From Budorcas taxicolor (lineage: Eukaryota > Chordata > Mammalia > Artiodactyla > Bovidae), in assembly GCF_023091745.1 (NCBI RefSeq), contig NC_068920.1, positions 122,420,622-122,484,621 of the forward strand: a stretch of DNA of 64,000 nt, read 5' to 3'. The notes under the pieces were generated by a model. It had not been told where the DNA came from. It worked only from the letters and a program-made list of their open reading frames with translations, and made no database searches. Made by a program: the position numbers and the translations under genes. Numbering within the stretch: position 1 is the first letter of the stretch; each line of letters starts with the position of its first letter. Shown here piece after piece: positions 1 to 11,682 of this stretch.

Positions 1-149
1 CACTGGACCACCAAGGCAGTCCCTTAGTGACCTTTTAAAAGTCTATGCAGAGTAGTGTGAATGTTTGAGCCAAGTAAGCAAACATTGGCTTAGATCTTGT
101 TAAGGCTAGATTGTGATTTGAGCCACAGACTTGGGTATAAGTTTAAATG

Positions 150-378
150 TGATGATAGTTGATAACTTACTGAGTACACAGAATGTGCCAGGTACTTAAG
201 GTCTGTTATCTACAATCCTCATAACGGCATTGTAGAGTACGGACTGCTAGCTGCTTTTTCTAGATAGGAAACTGAAGGCTCAGGGAGGGCAAACTCACAT
301 AGTTAGTAAACAGGGAAACCAGAACCTAAACCTGGGCTCTGTCTAACTCCAGATCCAAGATCTTGCCCTCATATCATA
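150..378 (+). repeat. MIR SINE
   Basis: This segment has the MIR core order: a 'tgtgccaggtactt' block, a 'cctcataacggcat' block, 'ggaaactgaaggctcaggg', then a 'cacatagttagtaa' block and a Lys-tRNA-like 3' part. It is diverged, as expected for a mammal-wide element. Confidence 0.75.
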
Positions 379-544
379 CTACCTCTTGAGACATATTATG
401 TCTATATAAATATAGCTTTATATTTATATCCCAGAATAAGGCAAGGTATTAATAAGCAAAAAAGGTTTTTTCTAGAGTGGTATATTTTTAACTATGGTCA
501 TATAGTCATTCAGTTGTAACATAACTGCTGTTAATCTAAGTATG

Positions 545-2040
545 TTGATTTTCTGAGAAACACTTTTTGACATATAGCATACGCACAGCAAAGCACACAA
601 ACCGTAAGTGTACAACAGGATGAATTTTTATAAAAGAATGTGCCAGTATAAATACTACCCAGTGGGGAGATAATAACATTATCTCTGTTAGTGTCCAGCA
701 GGCTCTTCAGTCAGTACTCTACCCCTCCCTAGGGGAGGGGTTCAGTTCAGTTGCTCAGTTGTGTCCGACTCTTTGCGACCCCGTGGACCGCAGCACACCA
801 GGCTTCGCTGTCCATCACCAACTCCCAGAGCTTGCTCATACTCCTATCCATCGAGTCGGTAATGCCATCCAACCAGCTCATCCTCTGTCGTCCCCCTCTC
901 CTCCTGCCTTCAGTCTTTCCCAGCATCAGATAACCACTATTCTGAATTACCATCATAGATCAGTTTTGTGTCTTTGGCATAGAAATGGAATCATGCATTG
1001 TGAATTTTATATATAGTTATATATAGTTATCTGGTTTCTTTTATACATTATGTCTGTAATACTCATCTGTGTTGTTGCGTATAGTAATAATTCATTTCAT
1101 TGCCATGTTTGCTTATACCATGGTTTATTTTAACCATCCTTTTGATGTACATTTAGGTTATTTTCAGTTAAGAATAAAATTGTCAAGAACAGTCTTGTGC
1201 ATGTCTTTTAGCACAAGTAAATACTCGCTTTTGTAGGATGTAAACCTGGTATAGTTTTAGTAAATACTTCTGAGCTGTTCTCCAAGTAGGCATACCGGTT
1301 TACACTCCCGCCATTAAAGAATGAAAATCCCAGTTGCTCTAGTCTTTGCCATCAGTGGCTATAGTTTAAATTGTTCTAATTTTAGCCATCCTAGTGGGTA
1401 TGTTGTTGTGTCTTGTGGTTTTAATGTACATTTCCCTGATGACTTTTCATATGCTTATTCGCTTTTTGGACATCCTCCTTTGTGAAATACTCTTTTGTCT
1501 AAATATTTTGGCCATTTTTCTTTTAGATCGTCTTATATTGATTTGTAGGAATTTTTTGCATATTCTGAGTATGAGTTCTTTGGCAGTTACATGTGTTCCA
1601 AGTATCTTCTTCCAGACGATGGCTTGCCTTTTCATTCTCTTAACGTTCTCCCGACAGAAGTTTTTAACCTTGAGTCCAATTTATCAATTTTTTCTTTTAT
1701 GATTGCTGCTTTCTATTACTTGTTTAAAGCACCTTACCTTCCCTGAAGTCATGAAAATAATCTCTTAAATTACCTTCTAGAAGGCTGATTATTTTATCTT
1801 TCACATTTAGGCCTACACTCTGTATGGTGCTAACTTTTGAGTAAGATATTAGGTAGAATCAAAGATTTTTTCTCCCAGTTGATGATCTAGCACCATTTGT
1901 TGAAAGCCTATTCCCCCCCACCCCCCCACCACTCTGCACTGGCATCTTGGTTATCACATGGCCATATAGCTTTAAACAAATGCTTGATATCTGGTTAGGT
2001 TAAGTCCTCCAACTTTGTGCTTCTTGAGAAACTATTTTTA
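545..2040 (-). mobile_element. Old L1 (L1M) 3' region, split by Bov-B
   Basis: Reads as the reverse strand of an L1M 3' UTR and ORF2 end, with typical blocks such as 'gaatcatgcattgtgaa', 'ttcatttcattgcc' and 'caccatttgttgaaag'. It is interrupted at 738-929 by a Bov-B fragment. The open frames here are remnants or chance and not genes. Outer borders are approximate. Confidence 0.7.
738..929 (-). mobile_element. Bov-B LINE 3' fragment
   Basis: The reverse complement of the Bov-B 3' end, starting with the TTCAGTTCAGT-type terminus and ending at 'cccagcatcaga'. It is inserted in an older L1, which resumes directly afterwards. No clean target duplication was found. Confidence 0.85.
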
Positions 2041-3239
2041 AATGGGTAGATAGTCTTAAATGATCAGCCCCATCCCTCTTTTCATTCCTTTGCCTTCCCA
2101 AGCCCATCTTGCCACTTGAGCCCAGAGCTCTCAGCCTGGAGACTCACCATCTTTTTTTTCCCAAGACCATTTCAGACTTGTGGCTAGAGCTCATTAAACA
2201 AATGTGGCTCTTCCTCTTGAGAGAGATGAATTCCAAGTCACCTCATTGTATCCCCTGTCTTCCTGGGTGCCACTCTGGCACAGGGCTGCTCTGACTACCT
2301 TTAGGACTACCACGACTACTCACTCAGGAGAGCCTTGTGTAAACTGTGACTTCAGTCTTTCCTAGATATCCCCCTTACTTGTTTACTGGCCTCTAACCGG
2401 TCTTGGAATCAGCAGACAAGCAAAAGGCAAGTTGAGCATACTCCCCTTCCCTGCAAAACACACATCCACACACACACAAGTGCTTGTTCAGATTGTAAAG
2501 AAATTGGATAATAGATAGCACTCCTTGTGTGTGAAGTAAGTAGTTCATTAAGGATGAAGAAATATTTATTGAGGTGGTTGTGTGCCAGGTATAGTATTAA
2601 TGTCAGCTCACCTATGCTTTTGTTTGGTAGAAAGAACTACTTAAAAATCCATATTTTCCTGTGGTTAAAAAAATAGTAGATTTGTTTAAGTCAGACTTAA
2701 TATTTAAATTCATTACACTTCAGCTAAAATGAACAAATATACTTCAGTTAACAAATTTTGCTGAATTGGCCTGGGCACACAAGAATTTTCTGGAAAATTT
2801 CAGCCCCCCCCCCCCCCCCACACTGGTTGGTTGGCATTCTTGGCTGGAACCCAGGAGCAGCGGCACTCTCAGGTTTCTGCAGGGTGAGCTGGACCCAAGC
2901 CAAGACCTGCTGAAGTGAATGTGCAACCCATGTTCTTCTCATCAGTAGGTGACACAGTTTTGAGGAACGTGGAAACGTTCATAGTCCAGGGGTCTCAGAA
3001 AGCCTGTCGCACTTAAGGAGGAGGGAGAGAATACCTTGCTAAAGTGGGACAAGAAGAAAAACTACTTTCTGTTGTTGGTTAACAAAGTTCCTGATTCAGA
3101 TCTTTGTATTTGCCTTAACTTCCCAGTTTGAAGTAAGCCTGAAAACAATAAAATGTTTCATTTTTCAAACAATAGAAAAGGCAGTAGATTAACCATGAAC
3201 AGATTCTACTTAAACATCACAGATGGTCCTTTACAAATA
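2041..3239. other. Intron 1 sequence without a recognised gene
   Basis: Mostly unassigned. It holds a short CA-rich patch near 2460-2480, a weak MIR-like piece near 2555-2610, and a run of 16 C at 2804-2819. No coding signal stands out. Confidence 0.5.
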
Positions 3240-3329
3240 AAATGTTATAAGAATGTAAAATGATACAGCACTCTCAAAAATAGTTTGGCAGTTTTTTTAC
3301 CAAATTAAACATGTGCTAACATATGATCC

Positions 3330-4268
3330 TCTTCTTAATATCTTCTGCTTCTGTTAGGTCCATACCATTTCTGTCCTTTATCGAGCCCATCTTTGCATGA
3401 AATGTTCCCATGGTATCTCTAATTTTCTCAAAGAGATCTCTGGTCTTTCCCATTCTGTTGTTTGCCTCTATTTCTTTGCATTGATCACTGAGGAAGGCTT
3501 TCTTATCTCTTCTTGCTATTATTTGGAACTCTGCATTCAGATACTTATATCTTTCCTTTTCTCCTTTGCTTTTCACTTCTCTTCTTTTCACAGCTATTTG
3601 TAAGGCCTCCCCAGACAGCCATTTTGCTTTTTTACATTTCTTTATGGTCTTGATCCCTGTCTCCTGTACAGTGTCACGAACCTCCATCCATAATTACTGC
3701 ACATGTTGATTGCAGCCATGAAATTAAAAGACGCTTACTCCTTGGAAGGAAAGTTATGACCAACCTAGATAGCATATTCAAAAGCAGAGACATTACTTTG
3801 CTAACAAAGGTCTGTCTAGTCAAGGCTGTGGTTTTTCCAGTGGTCATGTATGGATATGAGAGTTGGACTGTGAAGAAAGCTGAGTGACGAAGAATTGATG
3901 CTTTTGAACTGTGGTGTTGGAGAAGACTCTTGAGAGTCCCTTGGACTGCAAGGAGATCCAGCCAGTCCATTCTGAAGGAGATCGGCCCTGGGATTTCTTT
4001 GGAAGGAATGATGCTAAAGCTGAAACTCCAGTACTTTGGCCACCTCATGCGAAGAGTTGACTCGTTGGAAAAGACTCTGATGCTGGGAGGGATTGGGGGC
4101 AGGAGGAGAAGGGGACGACAGAAGATGAGATGACTGGATGGCATCACGGACTCGATGGACATGAGTCTGAGTGAACTCCGGGAGATGGTGATGGACAAGG
4201 AGGCCTGGCGTGCTGCGATTCATGGGGTCGCCAAGAGTCGAACACGACCAAGCAACTGAGCTGAACTG
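3330..4268 (+). mobile_element. Bov-B LINE with inverted 5' part
   Basis: The right part (about 3690-4268) is the Bov-B 3' region in + orientation, ending in 'ctgagctgaactgaa'. The left part (3330 to about 3690) is a more 5' Bov-B segment (between endonuclease and reverse transcriptase) in - orientation; its reverse strand encodes a frame containing KKCKKAKWLSGEAL. The reverse-transcriptase core is missing. A 12-nt flanking repeat, AACATATGATCC at 3318-3329 and AACATAAGATCC at 4269-4280, fits a target-site duplication, so this looks like one insertion with a 5' inversion. Confidence 0.8.
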
Positions 4269-4411
4269 AACATAAGATCCAGTGATCCTATGCTTGCTCA
4301 GTTATCCCAGAGAAATAAGAACCTATGTTCACACAAAAACCTATATGTAAATGTCTTTAGCATCTTTATTATAAATAGTATTTAAATATACTATTAGTGT
4401 ATATTATTAAT

Positions 4412-5036
4412 GAGTTGGTGATGGACAGGGAAGCCTGGTATGCTGCAGTCCCTGTGGTCGCGAAGAGTCGGACATGACTGAGCAACTGAACTGAACCCAC
4501 TCCAGTATTCATCTACTCAGGCAGTCCTTACCACAACCCCAAGCGACTCTCAAGAGTCTTCAACACCACAGTTCAAAAGCATCAATTCTTCGTCGCTCAG
4601 CTTTTTTTATAGTCCAACTCTCACATCCATACATGACTACTGGAAAAACCATAGCTTTGACTAGACAGACCTTTGTCGGCAAAGTAATGTCTCTGCTTTT
4701 GAATATGCTGTCTGGGTAGGTCATAACTTTTCTTCCGAGGAGTAAGCGTCTTTTAATTTCATGGCTGCAGTCACCATCTGCAGTGATTTTTGGAGCCCAA
4801 GAAAATAAAGTCTGACAGTTTCCCCATCTGTTTCCCATGAGGTGATGGGACCAGATGCCATGATCTTAGTTTTCTGAATGTTGAGTTTTAAGCCAGCTTT
4901 TTCACTCTCCTCTTTCATCAAGAGGCTGTTTAGTTCTTCTTTGCTTTCTGCCATAAGGGTGGTGTCATCTGCATATCTAAGGTTATTGATATTTCTCCCG
5001 GCAATCTTGATTCCAGATTGTGTTTCATCCAGCCCC
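4412..5036. mobile_element. Two opposed Bov-B fragments
   Basis: 4412-4495 is a + strand Bov-B 3' terminus. From about 4545 to 5036 Bov-B runs on the - strand, without its own 3' end, and includes a segment encoding a worn reverse-transcriptase C-terminal part. The spacer at 4496-4544 is not Bov-B. This could be two insertions or one rearranged insertion, and no clear target duplication was found. Confidence 0.7.
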
Positions 5037-5168
5037 GGACCTTAAGTGCATTATACTGAAGGAAAAAAGTCAACCTCAAAAGGTTACCTGCTGTATGATT
5101 CTATTTACATAACACTTTTCATAAAATTAAAGGAGATGTAGAATGGATTAGTGGTTGCCCAGGGACAG

Positions 5169-5655
5169 TGTATTAAAAAGCAGAGACATCACTTTGCCAT
5201 CAAAGGTCCATATATCAAAGCTATGGTTTTTCCAGTAGTCATGTATGAAGGTGAGAGTTGGACCATAAAGAAGGCTCAGTGACAAAAAGTTGATGCTTTT
5301 GAACTGTGGTGCTGGAGAAGACTCTTGAGACTCCCTTGGACTGCAAGGAGATCAAACCAGTCAATCCTAAAGGAGATCAACCCAAAATATTCATTGGAAG
5401 GACTGATGCTGAGGCTAAACTTCCAACACTTTGGCCGCCTGGTGCCAAGAGCCAGCTCATTGGAAGAGATCCTGATGGTGACAAAAATTGAGGACAGGAG
5501 GAAAAGGGAGATGAGATGGTTGGATGGCATCGCTGACTCAATGGACATGAGTTTGAACAAACTCCAGGATATAGTGAAAGACAGGGAAACTTGGTGTGCT
5601 GCAGTCCATGGGGTCTCAAAGAATTGGACACAACTGAGCAACTGAACAACCTCAA
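5169..5655 (+). mobile_element. Bov-B LINE 3' fragment
   Basis: A 5'-truncated Bov-B in + orientation, from 'tattaaaaagcagagac' to 'gagcaactgaacaacctcaa'. It is flanked by CAGGGACAG at 5160-5168 and 5656-5664, a 9-nt target-site duplication within the L1 3' sequence. Confidence 0.85.
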
Positions 5656-5974
5656 CAGGGACAGAAATGGGTTGGAAGAGTGGGGGCAGGTCTGTATCTT
5701 GATACTGGTGGTTACATAGATCTGTACATGGCATAAAATTGAACTATACACAAACACAAAATAATGTAAGGTTTTTTTCTTCTTTTTTTAAATGGTGAAA
5801 ACAGAATAAAGGTCTGTAGTTCAGTTGATGGTAATACCAGTGTTTCCAGTTTTGCTATTATGCTAGATCTATCTGAGATGTCACCATTAGAAGGAGCTGG
5901 GTGAAGGGTGTGCAGGACTTTACCATTTTTGCAACTTCGTTCATCTATTATTCTTTCAAAGAAAAGCATTTTAA

Positions 5975-6478
5975 AAAATAAGGTATGTTATACACTCACA
6001 TTCATGGAAGCATGATTCACAGTAGCCAAAATGTGGAACCAACCCATCTGTCCATCAACAGATGATAGTATCACATACAATAGGATCATATTCAACCTTA
6101 AAAAGAATGCAGTTCTGACATGCTGCAATATGTATAAACCTTGAGGACATCATGGAAAGTGAAGTAAACCAGTTACAGAAGAACAAATACTGCATGATTC
6201 TTCTTACAGGAGGCACCTAGAGTAGTCAAAATTCCTAGAGACAGAAAGTGGAATGGTGGCTGCAGGAGCTAGGGGTTGGGGACGGAGAATGGGGAGTTGT
6301 CATTTAGTAAGTACAAAGGCACTTTGATGTTTTGGAGGATAAAAAAGTTCCAGAGATTGATGCTGGTGATGGTTGTACAACAGTGTCAATACACTTAAAG
6401 CCACTGAACCATACACTTAAAAGTGGTTTAAATTTGGTAAATTTTATGCATATCTGCTGTAATTTTTAATAAAGCATT
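5975..6478 (+). mobile_element. Old L1 (L1M) 3' UTR
   Basis: Contains the typical mammalian L1M 3' blocks 'cagtagccaaaatgtgg', 'gtccatcaacagatg', 'agatggttgtacaac'-like and 'accatacacttaaaa', ending in an AATAAAG tail. Confidence 0.75.
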
Positions 6479-6599
6479 ATTACTGTGTAAGTAACGCATT
6501 TTATTATAAAATAGGCATATTTAAATGTAAGCATAAATCTCCTGGGATGCTTTTAATCTTTTTTCATTTTTCATCTTGCAGTAATCAGAAACTTATAAA

Positions 6600-7330
6600 A
6601 AGACTTTTTTTTTTTCCCCAGAACAGTTTGAGACTGTTGCCCCATCTCTTCCAAATATTTCAGTGTGTATACCGAGAACTTCTCTTACATAACCACAACA
6701 CTACCATCAAAATCAAGAAATCATCAGTGCATTGCTGCTAATCCTTGGGCCCTATTCAAGTCTCACAGTCATCCAATAATGACCTTTATAAAAAGGGGAG
6801 CCAGTTGAGAATCAAGTGTAGTATTTACTTGCCACAGCTCTTTAGTCAACTTCAATCTGAAATAGTTTTCCAATTTTTCTGTTACTTTCATGGCATTGAT
6901 ACTTTTGAAGATTATTATAGACCAGTTGTTTCATAGATTCTCTCTCAATTTGAATTTGTCTGAAGTTTTCTCATGAATTGAGTCAGACTGTGTATTTTTG
7001 GCAGGGATTCCAGACAGGAGTCTGTGTCCTCATTGCATCTTATCAGGTGATGCATGATTTCTGTATTTCTGCTTCTAATGATACTGACTTTGATCACTTA
7101 ATCTAAGTGTCAGTCTTCACCAAGGGAAAGTTACCCTTGTTCCCTTTGTAATTAAGTATGTTGTGGGGAGGTATTTTGAAGCTGTGCAATATCTTGTTCC
7201 TAATCTAACTTTCAATTTATTCGTTTACATGTTTATATCCATGAAGGCTGATAGTTTATTATTTTATTCAGTGAATTATAATCCATCATCATCTTTATTT
7301 TGACCCTGAAGTTGTCCCTGATTTAAACAG
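6600..7330 (-). mobile_element. Old L1 (L1ME/L1MC-like) fragment
   Basis: The reverse strand of an ancient L1: blocks such as 'ggcattgatacttttgaag', 'attttggcaggga' and 'tgatcacttaatctaagtg' are in the L1ME-type order. Borders are approximate. Confidence 0.6.
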
Positions 7331-7518
7331 TAGTAACCCCTTCAAGCTGGTTTTTGTGTCCTTTTGACATATCTGCATCATTATGATTGCTTTTAAATTT
7401 AAAAAAGGAATTATATTAAAAAGATTCAGAAGGATCCTATTGTAATGATATGGCATAATTTGCTTATGTAATCCCTCTGGAGCGTGTTGTTTAACAGAAA
7501 AAAAAATAGAGTTCTTAT

Positions 7519-7797
7519 GCTGCTAAGTCACTTCAGTCGTGTCTGACTCCTTGGGACCCCATAGACAGCAGCCCACCAGGCTCCCCCATCCCTGGGATTC
7601 TCCAGGCAAGAAGATTCTCCAGGCAACTGGAATGGGTTGCCATTTCCTTCTCTAATGCATGAAAGTGAAAAGTGAAAGTGGAGTCACTCAGTCGTGTCCA
7701 ACTCTTCGCGACCCCATGGACTGCAGCCCACCAGGCTCCTCTGCCCGTGGGATTTTCCAGGCAAGAGTACTGGAGTGGGGTGCCATTGCCTTCTCCA
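7519..7797 (-). mobile_element. Bov-A2 SINE (two Bov-A units)
   Basis: Two Bov-A monomers in tandem joined by the 'gaaagtgaaaagtgaaagtg' linker, in reverse orientation. It is flanked by AGAGTTCTTAT (7508-7518) and AGAGTTCATAT (7798-7808), an 11-nt target-site duplication with one mismatch. Confidence 0.9.
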
Positions 7798-7808
7798 AGA
7801 GTTCATAT

Positions 7809-8639
7809 AGTATAGCCAAATTGCCTTCTGTGTGTGTGTGCAAGTGTCCCTCTCTCCACACTTTCATTAACAATTGGAGAGTATTTTTAAACACTAGGAA
7901 CTTCATAATTGTAGGGAAACTGTTAGAGGCCAAATGACCTTCTACACCCAGCATTATAAGGAGTTATCAGGAAGCTCAACAAGGGAAGAAAATAGAATCT
8001 GTGTGTATCTTTTACTGTGTATGATTCTCTCTTTAAATCGGCAGGAAAAAAAAAGTATCTTGGAACTAAAGCAGTTATTTCCTTCTTTATAATGCTGATT
8101 TCATAAGGTAAACAATTTAAAGTAGATATATTACAATGGGATCTTTTTTCTTCTGACTTGCTCATTTCTCTTAGCACTGACCAGTCATTAACCTAAAGAT
8201 CTTTTTGTATTCTGAAGCCATTTTCTGCTAACCAGCTATATAACTCAGTAAAGTTGCTTACCAGTGAGCCTCATTTTCCTCCTCTCTGAATTAAATTATG
8301 TGGTTTATAAGGCATCTTCTCTCTAAAACTGGAAGATCTTAAGAAATTTTATCCTGAGAGTTGAAAGAATTTATTGTTGTTATCTTGCAAAACTGGTTGA
8401 ATTTTGTAGTAAACAATTTCCTCTTGTGTCTAACTTGACAACTGTGAGGATCAATTTATTGTTTATGGGCTGTTTTTATTCTAGGACTTTGATATTAATC
8501 TTCCCTTTCCTTTTACTGATAAGTCTGTCTTGTGACACTTTTGACTGTTTAGTACAGAGGAAAATAATAACTCATACACAGATTCCATTTAAGAATTAAA
8601 TGTGTTTAAAAAAAAAAAGGAGATATCATAAACTAACAG
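7809..8639. other. Intron 1 sequence, nothing recognised
   Basis: A/T-rich single-copy-looking sequence with a short (GT) patch near 7831-7840. No coding or repeat assignment could be supported. Confidence 0.5.
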
Positions 8640-11100
8640 GCCTGGGAAGAATTATTCAAGAAATGTGACTGTGATAATTGCTAGTTACGAAAAAATTCAC
8701 TTAGACCTTTGCTTTAGACCATATGGCAAAATAAATTGTAAATGTATTAAATGTGAAAAAAAAACCCTGTAAAATAGAAGAAAATAAAAGTGAATATTTA
8801 TTAAATTTAAAATTTAAGCCTTTATGAAAGCAAAATAATGAAGAAAACTACTAATGGAAAATCACTTTGACCCCTTAAAAGTTAACTTGGGAAGACAGTT
8901 TGGCTTATAACATTAATTACACACTTAGCATGTGACCCAAGCTTTGCACTCCTGAGTATTCATCTTAAAGAAGCGAGAGCTCATGTTCACATAACAGTCT
9001 GTTCACAAATGTTCATAGCAGCTTAACTTGTAGTTGTAAACATACTGAAAATAACCTAGATGTCTTGAGTAAATAGAAAAACAAACTTGGTGACATCTAT
9101 ATAGTGGAATCAGTTCAGTTCAGTCGCTCAGTTGTGTCCAACTCTGAGACCCCATGAATTGCAGCATGCCAGGCCTCCCTGTCCATCACCATCTCCCGGA
9201 GTTCACTCAGACTCACGTCCATCGAGTCAGTGATGCCATCCAGTCATCTCATCTTCTGTCGTCCCCTTCTCCTCCTGCCCCCAATCCCTCCCAGCATCAG
9301 AGTCTTTTCCAATGAGTCAACTCTTCGCATGAAGTGGCCAAAGTACTGGAGTTTCAGCTTTAGCATCATTCCTTCCAAAGAAATCCCAGGGCCGATCTCC
9401 TTCAGAATGGACTGGCTGGATCTCCTTACAGTCCAAGGGACTCTCAAGAGTCTTCTCCAACACCACAGTTCAAAAGCATCAATTCTTCGTCGCTCAGCTT
9501 TCTTCACAGTCCAACTCTCACATCCATACATGACTACTGGAAAAACCATAGCCTTGACTAGACAGACCTTTGTTGGCAAAGTAATGTCTCTGCTTTTGAA
9601 TATGCTATCTAGGTTGGTCATAACTTTCCTTCCAAGGAGTAAGCGTCTTTTAATTTCATGGCTGCAGTCACCATCTGCAGTGATTTTGGAGCCCCAAAAA
9701 ATAAAGTCTGACACTGTTTCCACTGTTTCCCCATCTATTTCCCATGAAGTGATGGGACCAGATGCTGTGATCTTCGTTTTCTAAATGTTGAGCTTTAAGC
9801 CAACCTTTTCACTCTCCTCTTTCACTTTCATCAAGAGGCTTTTGAGTTCCTCTTCACTTTCTGCCATAAGGGTGGTGTCATCTGCATATCTGAGGTTATT
9901 GATATTTCTCCCGGCAGTCTTGATTCCAGCTTGTGCTTCTTCCAGCCCAGCATTTCTCATGATGTACTCTGCATAGAAGTTAAATAGTGGAATACTACTT
10001 AGCAGTAAAAAGGAATGAACTGTGGGTACATACAACAACATGGATGGATCTTGAGGGCATTAAGCTGAGTGAAAAAGCCAGCTTCACAGGGTTACATATT
10101 ACATAATTCCATTTAGATAACACTCTTGACATAGATGGAGAATAGATTAGTGGTTTCCAACAGTTCGGGTTTATGGAAGGGCATGACTATTTAGGGATTA
10201 CACAAAGGACTTTATACTGATATTATTGAACTATTTTTGCAACAGTTCTAACCCCAATTATAGTGACAGTGAAATCTAATCTGCACGTATGATCAGTTTC
10301 ATAAAACTGTGCAGACACCCTATGAAAGGAAAAGTGATGAAATCTAACCAAGCTGTGTAGCTGATTTAGTAGGTTACATGGATGTCTGTTTCAGGGTGTG
10401 GTCGTGTGCCATTGTTGTTCACCGTGTTCTTACTGAGGGAAACTGGGTGAGAGCATGCAGGAGAACTCTCTGTACTGTGTTTACAGCTTCTTGTGAGCCC
10501 TAAGCAATTTCAAAATGGAAAGTTACAAAAAATTAAACTATGGTATATTCAGGTAATGGAATATCATTCAATAGTTTAAGAAAATAAGTTTTCAAGCCAT
10601 GAAAAGACATGGAGGAAGAACCTTCAGTACATATTACTAGGTGGAAGAAGCCAATCATACAGTATATACAGGCTGCATACTCTGTAATTCTAACTGCATA
10701 ACATTCTAGAAAAAGCAGAGCTATGGAGACAGTAAGAAAATCAGTGCTTGCCAGGGGAGGGGAGAGGGACGGATGAATAGAGTAGGTGGAACGCAGGATT
10801 TGGGGGACAGTGAAACTACCCTGTGTCATACTGTAATGGTGGGTGCATGTCTTTATGCAGTTGTCCAAACTCAGAATGCTAGCACCAAGAATGAACCCTG
10901 ATAAGAACTATGGACTTTGGGTAATGATGTGTCAGTGTAGGTTCATCAGTAGTAACAAACACAGCACTTCGGTAGAAGATGTTCATAACAGAGGAGACTA
11001 TGCAAATTAATGCAGGTAGGATCCGTATGGGAAGTTTCTATATCTTCTGCTCAATTCTATTGTGAACCTAAAGCTTCTCTGAAAAAATAAAGTCTTTAAA
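8640..11100 (+). mobile_element. Old L1 remnants, interrupted by Bov-B
   Basis: 8640-9100 resembles the L1 ORF2 end and 3' UTR, and continues at 9994-10260 after a Bov-B insertion ('aacatggatggatcttgag', 'gattagtggtttcca'). 10530-11100 is a further L1 3' segment ('aagccatgaaaagacatgg', 'gcttgccaggggag', ending in AATAAAG). These may be one or two elements. Confidence 0.6.
9111..9983 (-). mobile_element. Bov-B LINE, 5'-truncated
   Basis: A well-preserved 873-nt Bov-B 3' half in reverse orientation. The reverse strand encodes the end of the reverse transcriptase, including the catalytic YADD block within NNLRYADDTTLMAES, broken into two open frames. It is flanked by ATAGTGGAAT at 9101-9110 and 9984-9993, a perfect 10-nt target-site duplication inside an L1. 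Confidence 0.92.
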
Positions 11101-11104
11101 ACCA

Positions 11105-11650
11105 GAAAAAGTTAACTTGAGTCAGAAATAAACATTGAAAAGCAAATTGAAGAAAATATATGCAGCCATTATTAAAGACAGCATTTTCATTTCATTTATA
11201 AAGAACTCCTACAAATCCACAAGGCAAGTCCTGAGTCCCCAGTGAACTAGAAGGAGAGTCTAAGGGAACAAGCAAGTGCCCCAAGAGAGAATCTTATAGA
11301 TGTACTTTTGTAAGTGTTTATTTGAAATTTTCTGGAATCCTCAGATTCAGTAATGTGCTATCAGTGCCCTTGGAAACATACACTGTGAAAGGTGTTTTGT
11401 TTTGGTTTCTTTTGCATTATATTATAGCTGTGTAATCTTACCTAAGATAAAAATAATTGTTTTTTTTAGGTTTTTTTAAATTTTTATTTAATTTTTAATT
11501 GAAGGATAATTGCTTTACAGAAAAATAGTTTAAAAATAAAAAGCAGAGCATTGTAAATTTACACTGTTTTGAAGTTTCTTTGAGAGAATTCTGAATGACT
11601 TTGTTACATGTAATCTGTTCCCTAAAAAAAAATCTTTTTTTTTTCCCCAG
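11105..11650 (+). other. AFTPH: 3' end of intron 1
   Basis: A/T-rich intronic sequence with two T-rich tracts; the second (about 11634-11646) is the pyrimidine tract of the AFTPH acceptor at 11650. Nothing else was recognised. Confidence 0.6.
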
Positions 11651-11682
11651 GTGTAAATTAAGTATTTGAAAGCAATTGAACG
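11651..11682 (+). other. AFTPH: AFTPH 5' UTR segment at start of first coding exon
   Basis: A long T-rich tract ending in CCCCAG at 11650 is a strong splice acceptor, so the exon begins at 11651, 32 nt before the ATG. An in-frame TAA at 11659-11661 sits just upstream of the ATG at 11683. The start context has A at -3 and G at +4 (strong Kozak), and no upstream in-frame ATG can be used. The true first exon and promoter must be farther 5' and are not in this window. Confidence 0.85.

Larger units (their letters stand above)
3240..5775 (+). mobile_element. Old L1 3' region split by three Bov-B insertions
   Basis: L1M-like 3' sequence can be followed through 3240-3317, 4281-4411, 5041-5159 and 5665-5775, for example 'tgtaaaatgatacagc', 'tagtggttgcccagg' and 'gaactatacacaaac'. 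The Bov-B copies between these pieces are described separately. Confidence 0.65.

Noticed and set aside
3316..3687. 123-codon minus-strand open frame
   Set aside because: It is a Bov-B LINE segment, not a host gene.
9230..9784. 184-codon plus-strand open frame
   Set aside because: It is the antisense reading of a Bov-B copy. The same frame recurs in other Bov-B copies in this window.
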